Positions 1-6,246 of a stretch of 9,829 nt of DNA are shown piece by piece. Source of the DNA: RBC101 sp052387735. GTDB lineage: Bacteria; Gemmatimonadota; Gemmatimonadetes; Gemmatimonadales; Gemmatimonadaceae. The notes under the pieces are model-generated. The model made no database searches and was not told the origin of the DNA. It saw only the letters and a list, made by a program, of their open reading frames with translations. Position numbers and translations under genes: made by a program. Where the stretch lies: contig JBQTIW010000170.1 in NCBI GenBank assembly GCA_052387735.1, forward strand, positions 1 to 9,829, given 5' to 3'. How positions within the stretch are numbered: the first letter of the stretch is position 1; every line of letters begins with the position of its first letter.

Positions 1-171
1 GCCCTGTGCCTCCCACCCCGCCCATCGCCGGATCAGATCCGATACGGTCTCGCCGGGAATCTCTGTCGCTGCACGGGGTCTGAGGCGATCTACCGCGCAG
101 TGCAGCAGGCGGGAGCCGACGGAACGCTCGGCGTGCCGCGCGAGGCGTTGCCGGCCAAGGCGTCGGCATGA
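1..171 (+). CDS. Xanthine dehydrogenase-type [2Fe-2S] small subunit, C-terminal fragment
   Basis: This open frame enters from the left edge and ends at TGA 169-171, leaving 56 residues. It contains GLAGNLCRCTGSEAIYRAV (residues 17-35), the signature of the C-terminal four-helix [2Fe-2S] domain of molybdenum hydroxylases. The two cysteines of the CRC motif bind the cluster proximal to the molybdopterin. In this family the subunit passes electrons from the Mo centre to the FAD subunit. The next gene encodes that FAD subunit and starts inside this stop codon (ATGA overlap at 168-171). The downstream genes degrade urate, so xanthine dehydrogenase is the likely identity rather than CO dehydrogenase or another hydroxylase. 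The N-terminal plant-type ferredoxin domain lies outside the window. No Mo-binding large subunit is visible; it may lie upstream. Confidence 0.85.
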   Translation, partial: ALCLPPRPSPDQIRYGLAGNLCRCTGSEAIYRAVQQAGADGTLGVPREALPAKASA

Positions 172-998
172 GAACGGCCGTCCGGTCACTGCAGCTGCAT
201 TCGCCACGCACGTTAGGCTCGGCGCTGAAGCTGCTGCGTGACGAGCCGGAGCTCGTCCCGCTGGCCGGATGCACCGACCTGTTCGTGTTCCTCAACGCCG
301 GGACGCTGCCCGCGCGCCGTTTCCTCGACCTGGCGCGCCTGGGGTCGCTGCGTCGCATCGGCGAATCGGCAGACATGCTCTCCATCGGGGCGATGGCCAC
401 GTACACACAGATGATCCGATCGCGGGTCGTCAGGCGGCGGCTCCCCATGCTCGTGGCCGCGTCGCGCGAAGTCGGGGGGCCCCAGATCCAGGCCCGCGGT
501 ACGTTAGGCGGCAACGTGGCCAACGCCTCACCGGCCGGCGATACGCTGCCCGTCCTGGCAGCGGCCGACGCCGTCGTGGTGCTGGCGAGCGCGGAGGGGG
601 TCCGTCGCGTGCCGTTCAACGCGTTTTACACGGGATACCGCCAGAGCGTTCGTCGTCCGGACGAACTGATCGTGGCCGTGGAGTTCCCGCCGCTGGACGG
701 AGTCCAGTGGTTCCGGAAAGTGGGAACGCGGGCCGCACAGGCGATTTCCAAGATCGTGATGGCGGGCGTCCGGAGCGCGGTTCCCCGAGTTGCCATCGGA
801 TCGGTGGCACCCACGGTGCTGCGACTGACGAGGACGGAGACCGCCCTGCGTAGCGGCGCCGGCCTGCCCGAGGCGCAGCGGGTCATGGCTGAGGAGATCC
901 ATCCAATCGACGACATCCGCTCGACGGCGGAATACCGGACCCGTGTGTCGCAGAACCTCCTCGCCCGGTTCTGGGACGACACACGACCGGGCGCGTGA
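168..998 (+). CDS. Xanthine dehydrogenase-type FAD-binding subunit
   Basis: The protein has 276 residues, close to the usual 280-300 for stand-alone FAD (medium) subunits of molybdenum hydroxylases (CoxM, or XdhB in E. coli naming). FAD-binding signatures are visible: AGCTDL at residues 33-38 (the AGGTDL-type loop), IGAMATYTQM at 73-82, and ARGTLGGNVANASPAGD at 109-125. A C-terminal CO_deh_flav_C-type region follows, with FRKVGTRAAQAISKIVMA at 182-199. Its role is to take electrons from the [2Fe-2S] subunit and pass them to NAD+ or another acceptor. The ATG is fixed by its 4-nt overlap with the preceding stop, and the gene's own stop overlaps the GTG of allantoinase, so translational coupling is likely. 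Two leucines, L16 and L113, use the rare TTA codon inside CGTTAGGC octamers. Substrate specificity is inferred from context only. Confidence 0.9.
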   Translation: MRTAVRSLQLHSPRTLGSALKLLRDEPELVPLAGCTDLFVFLNAGTLPARRFLDLARLGSLRRIGESADMLSIGAMATYTQMIRSRVVRRRLPMLVAASREVGGPQIQARGTLGGNVANASPAGDTLPVLAAADAVVVLASAEGVRRVPFNAFYTGYRQSVRRPDELIVAVEFPPLDGVQWFRKVGTRAAQAISKIVMAGVRSAVPRVAIGSVAPTVLRLTRTETALRSGAGLPEAQRVMAEEIHPIDDIRSTAEYRTRVSQNLLARFWDDTRPGA

Positions 999-2350
999 CC
1001 ACCACCCGGGTCTTCCGCTCGAGGGCCGTCGTCACGCCCGACGACATGGCACCTGGTACGGTGCACGTCCAGGACGGTGTCATCGTTCGTGTCGGAAGCT
1101 TCGATGACGTGCCTGTGGGAAAGGACGTCGTGGAGCTCGGTGAGGTCGCCCTGCTCCCAGGGCTCGTGGACACCCACGTGCACATCAACGAGCCGGGACG
1201 AACGGAGTGGGAGGGGTTCCGCTCCGCGACCCGCGCCGCCGCCGCGGGAGGCGTGACCACGCTGGTCGACATGCCGTTGAACGCCATTCCGCCCACCACG
1301 TCAGTGGCAGGTCTGGAAGCCAAACGAGCGGCAGCGAGCGGACAGCTGCACGTGGACGTGGGCTTCTGGGGTGGTGTGGTTCCCGGCAACGTCGCCGAGC
1401 TGGAGCCGCTCTGGCGAGCCGGTGTTTTCGGATTCAAGGCGTTTCTCTCGCCGTCCGGTGTCGACGAGTTCCAGGCCGTGGCTGAGACCGACCTGCGGAC
1501 CGCACTGCCGGTGCTCGCCTCACTGGGAGCACCATTGCTGGTGCACGCGGAGTCGCCCGACGTGCTGGCGCAGCACCTGTCGCCGCCCACAACCACGCCT
1601 GACGAGGCGCGTCGGTACGCGACCTGGGCGTCGGCTCGCCCGCCGGACGCCGAGCAGGCCGCCATCGCGATGCTCCTCCGCCTCGCCGCGGAGTTCGGAG
1701 CACGCGTGCACGTCGTCCACCTGGCCACGGCCGCCGCGATCGAGATGCTGGAGAGCGCCAGACAGCGTGGTGCCCAGGTGACCGTCGAGACCTGTCCCCA
1801 CTACCTGCACTTCGACAGCGCGGCGATTCCCGACGGCGGCACTGAATTCAAATGCGCGCCGCCGATCCGTGATCGTACCAACCGTGAGGCGCTCTGGTAC
1901 GGGCTGCGATCGGGGGCCATCGACCTGGTGGCTACCGATCACTCCCCGTGCCCGCCCGCGCTCAAGCGAATCGAAACGGGCAACTTTCTGGAGGCCTGGG
2001 GCGGCATCGCATCGCTGCAGCTGGGACTCGCCATCATCTGGACCAACGCCCTCGCCCGCGGCTTTTCGATTCGGGATGTCGTACGATGGATGAGCGAGGG
2101 ACCCGCACGGCTCGCCGGACTTTCCACTCGCGGCGCCATCGCTCCTGGCTGCCGCGCGGACCTCGTTGCCTTTGACCCTGACGTCGATTGGGTCGTGGAT
2201 CCTTCCGAACTCTTCCACCGCCACCCTATTACGCCGTATGCCGGTGCTTGCCTAACGGGCCGGGTCAAGGCCACTTTCCTTGCCGGCAGCCGTGTCTCCG
2301 TTGATGAAGGCGTTCCCCCGAACGGACGCGTTCTCACGCGACCAGGGTAA
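995..2350 (+). CDS. allB: Allantoinase (cyclic amidohydrolase)
   Basis: The 451-residue protein has the full set of metal and catalytic residues of the dihydropyrimidinase/allantoinase amidohydrolases: DTHVH with H61 and H63, K148 in GFKAF (the carboxylated lysine bridging two metals), H184 in LLVHAES, H242 in VVHLAT and D315 in VATDHSP. VETCPHYL (264-271) and KCAPPIRD (286-293) are also typical of allantoinases. The reaction is hydrolysis of S-allantoin to allantoate. The neighbouring allantoicase and uraD support allantoinase over hydantoinase or dihydroorotase. The start is GTG 995, overlapping the preceding TGA (GTGA). An internal ATG start would cut into the N-terminal beta domain. The gene ends in TAA at 2348-2350, one base before a heptamer repeat array, making this the only junction of the operon that is not tightly packed. 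Confidence 0.93.
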   Translation: MTTTRVFRSRAVVTPDDMAPGTVHVQDGVIVRVGSFDDVPVGKDVVELGEVALLPGLVDTHVHINEPGRTEWEGFRSATRAAAAGGVTTLVDMPLNAIPPTTSVAGLEAKRAAASGQLHVDVGFWGGVVPGNVAELEPLWRAGVFGFKAFLSPSGVDEFQAVAETDLRTALPVLASLGAPLLVHAESPDVLAQHLSPPTTTPDEARRYATWASARPPDAEQAAIAMLLRLAAEFGARVHVVHLATAAAIEMLESARQRGAQVTVETCPHYLHFDSAAIPDGGTEFKCAPPIRDRTNREALWYGLRSGAIDLVATDHSPCPPALKRIETGNFLEAWGGIASLQLGLAIIWTNALARGFSIRDVVRWMSEGPARLAGLSTRGAIAPGCRADLVAFDPDVDWVVDPSELFHRHPITPYAGACLTGRVKATFLAGSRVSVDEGVPPNGRVLTRPG

Positions 2351-2351
2351 G

Positions 2352-2410
2352 CCCCAATCCCCGACTCCCCAATCCCGAATCTTCGATCCACAATCCCCAC
2401 ATCCCTCCCC
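2352..2410 (+). repeat. Heptanucleotide pyrimidine-rich array before the allantoicase start
   Basis: The whole spacer between allantoinase and allantoicase parses into 7- to 8-nt units: CCCCAAT (2352-2358), CCCCGACT (2359-2366), CCCCAAT (2367-2373), CCCGAAT (2374-2380), CTTCGAT (2381-2387), CCACAAT (2388-2394), CCCCACAT (2395-2402) and CCCTCCCC (2403-2410), running directly into ATG 2411. No purine-rich Shine-Dalgarno sequence is present. The function is unknown. Unit length and sequence resemble the short tandemly repeated repetitive (STRR) heptamers described in filamentous cyanobacteria. Confidence 0.75.
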
Positions 2411-3409
2411 ATGTCCCCCTTCACCGCCCTTCCCGACCTCGCCCTCGACCGCTGGGGCGGCGCCGCGGTCCTCGCCAACGACGAGTTCTTCGCCCCCAAG
2501 GAGAACCTCGTCAAGGCGGCGCCTCCGGTCTGGCGCGAGGGCGAGTACACCGACGTGGGCAAGTGGATGGATGGATGGGAAACGCGCCGCAGCCGCGTGA
2601 GCAGCCATGACCATGACTGGTGCATCGTGCGGCTTGGCCTGCCCGGCATCGTGCGTGGCGTGGTCGTCGACACGTCGTTCTTCACCGGCAACTACCCCGA
2701 GGCTTGCAGGATCGAAGGGGCGGCCGTGTCGGGCACGCCTAACGCATCGTCACTCGTCGCGGTCGCGTGGAAAGAGATTCTCCCCCGCACACCGCTCAGT
2801 GGCAACATCGCCAACGTGTTCGGCGTCAGCAACCGTGACCGATGGACGCATCTGCGGCTCAGCATCTTCCCCGACGGCGGCGTGGCTCGGCTCCGGGTGC
2901 ACGGTGACGTCGTGCCTGCCTGGGACGAGCTGCTACGTCCCGGCGGGTGGGTGGACCTGGCGGCCCTGGCGCACGGTGGGCGGGTGATCGACCAGAGCGA
3001 CGCCCACTACGGCAACCCGCAGAACATGTTGCAGCCGGGGCGATCCACGCACATGGGCGACGGCTGGGAAACGCGGCGCCGGCGCGGGCCCGGCAATGAC
3101 TGGGCCGTCGTCAGGCTGGCCCGCCCGGGGATCGTGCGCCGCGTCGAGATCGACACCGATCACTACAAAGGCAATGCACCCGGCGCGTGCTCGCTCGAAG
3201 GCAGCGACGGGGGCGAGACCGCGATCCTGAGCCGGAGTGCGGCGTGGAGTCCCCTCCTGCCACAGACGCCCGTCGAACCGCACGCTCGCCACATCTTCGA
3301 AGAGCTCCTCTCGTCAGGCGGGGTGACGCATGTGCGGATCAACACGTACCCTGACGGCGGCATCGCCCGCCTGCGACTCCTCGGCACGGTTTCCGGCGTG
3401 CCGTCATGA
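2411..3409 (+). CDS. alc: Allantoicase (allantoate amidinohydrolase)
   Basis: The 332-residue protein is built from two homologous jelly-roll repeats, as in all allantoicases. Repeat 1 has GWETRR at residues 55-60, HDW at 68-70 and PDGGVARLRVHG at 154-165. Repeat 2 has GWETRR at 218-223, NDW at 229-231 and PDGGIARLRLLG at 314-325. The length matches the family (about 330-350). The enzyme converts allantoate to S-ureidoglycolate and urea, directly after allantoinase in the pathway. Translation starts at ATG 2411, immediately after the heptamer array and without an obvious Shine-Dalgarno sequence. The gene ends in an ATGA overlap with uraD. A later enzyme for ureidoglycolate (lyase or amidohydrolase) is not in the window. 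Confidence 0.95.
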   Translation: MSPFTALPDLALDRWGGAAVLANDEFFAPKENLVKAAPPVWREGEYTDVGKWMDGWETRRSRVSSHDHDWCIVRLGLPGIVRGVVVDTSFFTGNYPEACRIEGAAVSGTPNASSLVAVAWKEILPRTPLSGNIANVFGVSNRDRWTHLRLSIFPDGGVARLRVHGDVVPAWDELLRPGGWVDLAALAHGGRVIDQSDAHYGNPQNMLQPGRSTHMGDGWETRRRRGPGNDWAVVRLARPGIVRRVEIDTDHYKGNAPGACSLEGSDGGETAILSRSAAWSPLLPQTPVEPHARHIFEELLSSGGVTHVRINTYPDGGIARLRLLGTVSGVPS

Positions 3410-3921
3410 CGCTCGATGAGCTCAATACCGCACCAGGGGGCGTGGCGCGTACCACCCTGCAATCCTGCTGTGGATCGGCCTCGTGGGTCGACGCCATGCT
3501 GGCCGAGCGGCCCTTTGCGTCCGTGGACGATGTCCTCAATGCCGCCACACGCGTATGGGCCGATCTCCCACGCAACGAAGTCGTGTCGGCGTTCGCCGCG
3601 CATCCACGGATCGGTGAACGCCTGCCCCGTCCCCACACTGGCACACTCGCCGCTGAGTGGTCCGCGCGGGAGCAGGCCGCGGCAGCGCTTGCGGCCGCTA
3701 GAACGCAGCAGGCCATGACCGACGCCAACCGCCAATACGAGGAGCGGTTCGGTTTTCGCTACCTCGTGTTTGCCAGCAGCCGTACGGCGGACGAGTTGCT
3801 CGCCGACTGTCGTGCGCGACTGGCGAATCTCCCCGAGGTCGAACTGCGGATTGCTGCCCAGCATCATGAGAACATCACCCGCCTACGCCTGACCCGGTTG
3901 CTGGAGGCCGACAGCGCATGA
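3406..3921 (+). CDS. uraD: 2-oxo-4-hydroxy-4-carboxy-5-ureidoimidazoline (OHCU) decarboxylase
   Basis: The protein has 171 residues, normal for the family. Hallmarks are FASVDDVLNAA (37-47), AHPRIGER (65-72) with the catalytic histidine H66, SAREQ (86-90), and YEERFGFRYLVFASSR (111-126), the conserved substrate-pocket helix and loop of OHCU decarboxylases. It catalyses the stereospecific decarboxylation of OHCU to S-allantoin, the last step of the urate-to-allantoin conversion. Its start overlaps the allantoicase stop (ATGA at 3406-3409), and its stop overlaps the uraH start (ATGA at 3918-3921), so these genes are probably translated in a coupled manner. It is unfused to UraH, unlike some plant and bacterial bifunctional forms. 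Confidence 0.94.
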   Translation: MTLDELNTAPGGVARTTLQSCCGSASWVDAMLAERPFASVDDVLNAATRVWADLPRNEVVSAFAAHPRIGERLPRPHTGTLAAEWSAREQAAAALAAARTQQAMTDANRQYEERFGFRYLVFASSRTADELLADCRARLANLPEVELRIAAQHHENITRLRLTRLLEADSA

Positions 3922-4250
3922 TCAGCACGCACGTTCTGGACACGTCGCGTGGACGGCCCGCAGCGGGTGTGGCCGTCACGCTGGAGCATCTGGCCGGTGA
4001 CGCCTGGGACGCGATATCCTCCACAGCCACGGATGGCGACGGGCGGGTGCGTGAGCTCCTCACCAGTGGCACGCTGCGGGTTGGCCGGTACCGGCTCGTG
4101 TTCGCGACCACCGAATACTTCGCTCGCCAGGGCGCGACGACGTTCTATCCAGCGATCACCATCGAGTTCGACGTCATCGACGCCGCCGAGAAGTACCACG
4201 TGCCGCTGCTGCTGAGCGCCTTCGGATACTCGACCTACCGCGGCAGCTGA
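3918..4250 (+). CDS. uraH: 5-hydroxyisourate hydrolase (transthyretin-like)
   Basis: The compact 110-residue protein has all catalytic landmarks of the transthyretin-related HIU hydrolases: H5 in STHVLDTS, R43 in DGRVRE, H94 in KYHVPLLLS, and the terminal YRGS tetrapeptide (107-110) that separates this enzyme from true transthyretin. There is no signal peptide, so it should be cytoplasmic. It hydrolyses 5-hydroxyisourate, the product of the urate oxidase encoded two bases downstream, to OHCU, the substrate of UraD encoded just upstream. A weak GGAG lies at 3902-3905, but the 4-nt overlap with uraD probably governs initiation. Confidence 0.96.
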   Translation: MISTHVLDTSRGRPAAGVAVTLEHLAGDAWDAISSTATDGDGRVRELLTSGTLRVGRYRLVFATTEYFARQGATTFYPAITIEFDVIDAAEKYHVPLLLSAFGYSTYRGS

Positions 4251-4252
4251 GC

Positions 4253-5440
4253 ATGACGGCGGCGCTGGACTGGACGAACCTCATCGTCCGTGTGATCCAC
4301 TTCGCGGCCGGCATCGCCTGGATCGGCTCGTCGTTCTATTTCGTCTGGCTCGATCGGGCCCTGACCATTCCGTCCCCGCCGCGGCCCGGCGTCGAGGGTG
4401 ACGTGTGGATGGTACACAGCGGCGGGTTCTATCTGGTGGAGCGGCGGCGCATCGGCCCGGGCCAGATGCCGGCCGTATTGCACTGGTTCAAGTGGGAAGC
4501 GGCGCTCACCTGGGCAACTGGGATGGTCTTGCTGGCGGTGGTCTACTATCTGAGTGGCGGCGCGTATCTGCTCGACCCCGCGGTCTCATCGCTCACGACG
4601 GGGCAGGCGACGGTTCTCTCGTTAGGGCTGCTGGCCGCCGGCTGGTTCGTGTATGACCTGGTGTGGCGCTCTCCGCTCGGCCGCACCGCCTGGCCGGCCG
4701 GCGCGGTGTCACTCGCGCTGCTCGCCGCGGTGATGTTCGGACTGTTCGCGACGCTGAGCGCCCGCGCCGCATACATCCACGTGGGGGCGCTGCTGGGGAC
4801 GCTGATGGTCGCCAACGTATGGGCGGTCATTCTTCCCGCGCAGCAGCAGATGATCGACGCCACGGCTCGCGGCCAGCAGCCGGACTTCTCGTTAGGTGAG
4901 CAGGCCAAGCACCGGTCGATGCACAACAGCTACATGACATTCCCGGTGCTGTTCACGATGGTGAGCAGCCACTTTCCGCAGACGTACGGGCATCGGCTGG
5001 GCTGGCTGATCCTGGCCCTGCTCACCATCGCCGGCGCGGCGGCGCGTCACGCGATGATCGGAAAGGGGAAACATCGCAGCTGGGCGCTCCTGCCCATGGT
5101 GGCGTCCCTCGTCGCCGTGATCGCCATGGCGACGCCGCGCCCGGCTGGGTCCACCGCTGCGTCCCCGGGGGCGGCGCTATCTGCCGCGACGTTTGCCGAC
5201 GCGCGTGCGGTGATCAACACGCGCTGCCTGGCCTGTCACTCCGCCTATCCGACCGACAGTGTGTTCCGCGCTCCGCCCAACGGCGTAGCCTTCGACACAC
5301 CGGGGCAGATCCTTCATTGGGCGCCCCGCATTCACGAACGCGCCGTGGTGCAGCAGACGATGCCCCTTTCGAACAAGACGGGGATGACGAGGGCCGAACG
5401 CGAGGCGTTGCGGCGATGGACGGTGCCGGAGCCCCGGTGA
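4253..5440 (+). CDS. puuD: Membrane-bound urate oxidase with C-terminal cytochrome c domain (PuuD)
   Basis: The protein has 395 residues. Residues 1-295 form a polytopic urate oxidase N domain with about eight hydrophobic segments (roughly 8-32, 83-101, 118-137, 148-170, 175-198, 226-240, 249-265 and 279-295). After a Pro/Ala-rich linker (295-312) comes a class I cytochrome c domain, with the heme c attachment motif CLACH at 325-329 and a likely axial Met at M370 in QQTMPLSN. The PuuD family oxidises urate to 5-hydroxyisourate and passes electrons to the respiratory chain instead of making H2O2 as soluble uricase does. The heme domain is expected on the periplasmic side. The gene follows uraH by 2 nt. 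Leucines 124 and 214 are rare TTA codons inside CGTTAGG sequences. Family assignment is strong; activity is inferred from the family and operon. Confidence 0.93.
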   Translation: MTAALDWTNLIVRVIHFAAGIAWIGSSFYFVWLDRALTIPSPPRPGVEGDVWMVHSGGFYLVERRRIGPGQMPAVLHWFKWEAALTWATGMVLLAVVYYLSGGAYLLDPAVSSLTTGQATVLSLGLLAAGWFVYDLVWRSPLGRTAWPAGAVSLALLAAVMFGLFATLSARAAYIHVGALLGTLMVANVWAVILPAQQQMIDATARGQQPDFSLGEQAKHRSMHNSYMTFPVLFTMVSSHFPQTYGHRLGWLILALLTIAGAAARHAMIGKGKHRSWALLPMVASLVAVIAMATPRPAGSTAASPGAALSAATFADARAVINTRCLACHSAYPTDSVFRAPPNGVAFDTPGQILHWAPRIHERAVVQQTMPLSNKTGMTRAEREALRRWTVPEPR

Positions 5441-5521
5441 TCGGCGCAGAAGGCGAACAGCGAGCAACCACCGCCTCGGCTGTCATCGCACAGTCGGCGG
5501 ACCGTCCGGATGCGCGTCGCA

Positions 5522-5541
5522 CGCCGGGGTTAGGACCGGCG
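5522..5541. terminator. GC hairpin between convergent puuD and DinB genes (possible terminator)
   Basis: CGCCGG (5522-5527) and CCGGCG (5536-5541) form a perfect 6-bp stem around an 8-nt loop that contains GTTAGG. It lies about 80 bp after the puuD stop and 40 bp beyond the stop of the convergent DinB-like gene, a sensible place for a two-way terminator. No U-tract follows on either strand, so intrinsic termination is doubtful. The rest of 5441-5580 shows no convincing gene. Confidence 0.3.
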
Positions 5542-5580
5542 ATGAGGCGCGCGATCCTCGTGAGGGCTCGAGTCCTGCGA

Positions 5581-6123
5581 CTATGATCGCGGCGCCTCGC
5601 GGTCGGTTAGCACCGGCAGAAACGGCACCCAGGGACCGACCGCCTCCCGATATTGTTTCGACATCACGCGTGCGATCTGCGCGATGTGGCCAAGATCATG
5701 CACAACCCAGGCTGCCAGCAGTTGGCGAAGCGTCACCTGCCCGAGGCCAGGGTGCATACCGGGAAGGTCGAGGTGTGCGGGAGTCAGCCGCCACGAGCTC
5801 AACAAATCCAGGTTGGCGGCACGCAGGTCGCCAAACTCATCGAGCAGCGAGGTGAGCGAGCGCCCCTTGTTGCGCTGCCAGTGCCGAAAACGATCGTACG
5901 GCTCGAATCGCGGGTCGGCGCCACCGGAGAGGATGATCCGCGCACGCGGAATCCAGTCCGTTTCCTCGCCGTCGATCAGGTGTCCGACATTGTCGAATGC
6001 GCTGAAGGTGTCGGGGCCTTCCGTGCCGCGCACCCACGATTCGGGAAGGCCCTGGAGCAGCTCACGTAGCGTCGCGGGCGTTCGTCGAAGGACTCCCGTG
6101 GCGGATTCGAGGTCGAATTCCAT
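5581..6123 (-). CDS. DinB-like (DinB_2 / YfiT-type) four-helix metal-binding protein
   Basis: The 180-residue protein has the three-histidine metal site of the DinB/YfiT superfamily: H48 in VGHLIDGE, and H142 and H146 in VVHDLGHIAQIARVM near the C-terminus. The predicted fold is a four-helix bundle. Members include bacillithiol/mycothiol S-transferases, maleylpyruvate isomerase-like enzymes and many uncharacterised DNA-damage-inducible proteins; the subfamily cannot be chosen from sequence alone. The start is ATG at 6121-6123, preceded by AGGTGA four bases upstream. The gene is convergent with the purine operon, so it is unlikely to be co-regulated with it. It could share a transcript with the phosphoesterase 123 bp upstream. 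Confidence 0.85.
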   Translation of the reverse strand: MEFDLESATGVLRRTPATLRELLQGLPESWVRGTEGPDTFSAFDNVGHLIDGEETDWIPRARIILSGGADPRFEPYDRFRHWQRNKGRSLTSLLDEFGDLRAANLDLLSSWRLTPAHLDLPGMHPGLGQVTLRQLLAAWVVHDLGHIAQIARVMSKQYREAVGPWVPFLPVLTDREAPRS

Positions 6124-6127
6124 TTGG

Positions 6128-6133
6128 TCACCT
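6128..6133 (-). promoter_or_regulatory. Shine-Dalgarno sequence of the DinB-like gene
   Basis: On the - strand AGGTGA is followed by CCAA and then ATG. This is a near-canonical ribosome binding site that fixes the start at 6123. It contrasts with the three gene starts in the window that follow pyrimidine-rich heptamer arrays and lack such a site. Confidence 0.65.
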
Positions 6134-6139
6134 CACTAA

Positions 6140-6153
6140 CGAGCAGTTGCTCG
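6140..6153. promoter_or_regulatory. 14-bp palindrome upstream of the DinB-like gene (possible operator)
   Basis: CGAGCA-GT-TGCTCG is a perfect 6-bp inverted repeat with a 2-bp centre, ending 17 bp upstream of the DinB-like start codon and just ahead of its Shine-Dalgarno sequence. The 2-bp centre is too tight for a full hairpin, so a dimeric repressor site is the likelier reading. The rest of the 6124-6246 gap shows no clear -35/-10 pair. Confidence 0.3.
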
Positions 6154-6246
6154 CAATGCTTCGTCACCGGATCGACAGCATCACGTCGACTGGAGGTTGC
6201 GAGCGTCAGCGGCCACTGTGGGGAGAACTGCAGCGATACCTGTCGA

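Noticed and set aside
883..1728. Long - strand open frames over the purine operon (also 1939-2691 and 3163-3867)
   Set aside because: They lie antisense to strongly supported enzymes, have low-complexity Arg/Ser/Pro-rich translations and no family motifs; they are typical high-GC shadows.
5559..5580. tRNA T-arm-like sequence (GGGCTCGAGTCC)
   Set aside because: The flanking bases do not form a 5-bp T stem, and no anticodon or acceptor arm can be built around it.
5437..5586. Small 49-codon frame starting at a GTGA overlap with the puuD stop
   Set aside because: The overlap start is attractive, but the product matches nothing I recognise, its third-position GC is lower than in the neighbouring genes, and it spans a terminator-like hairpin.
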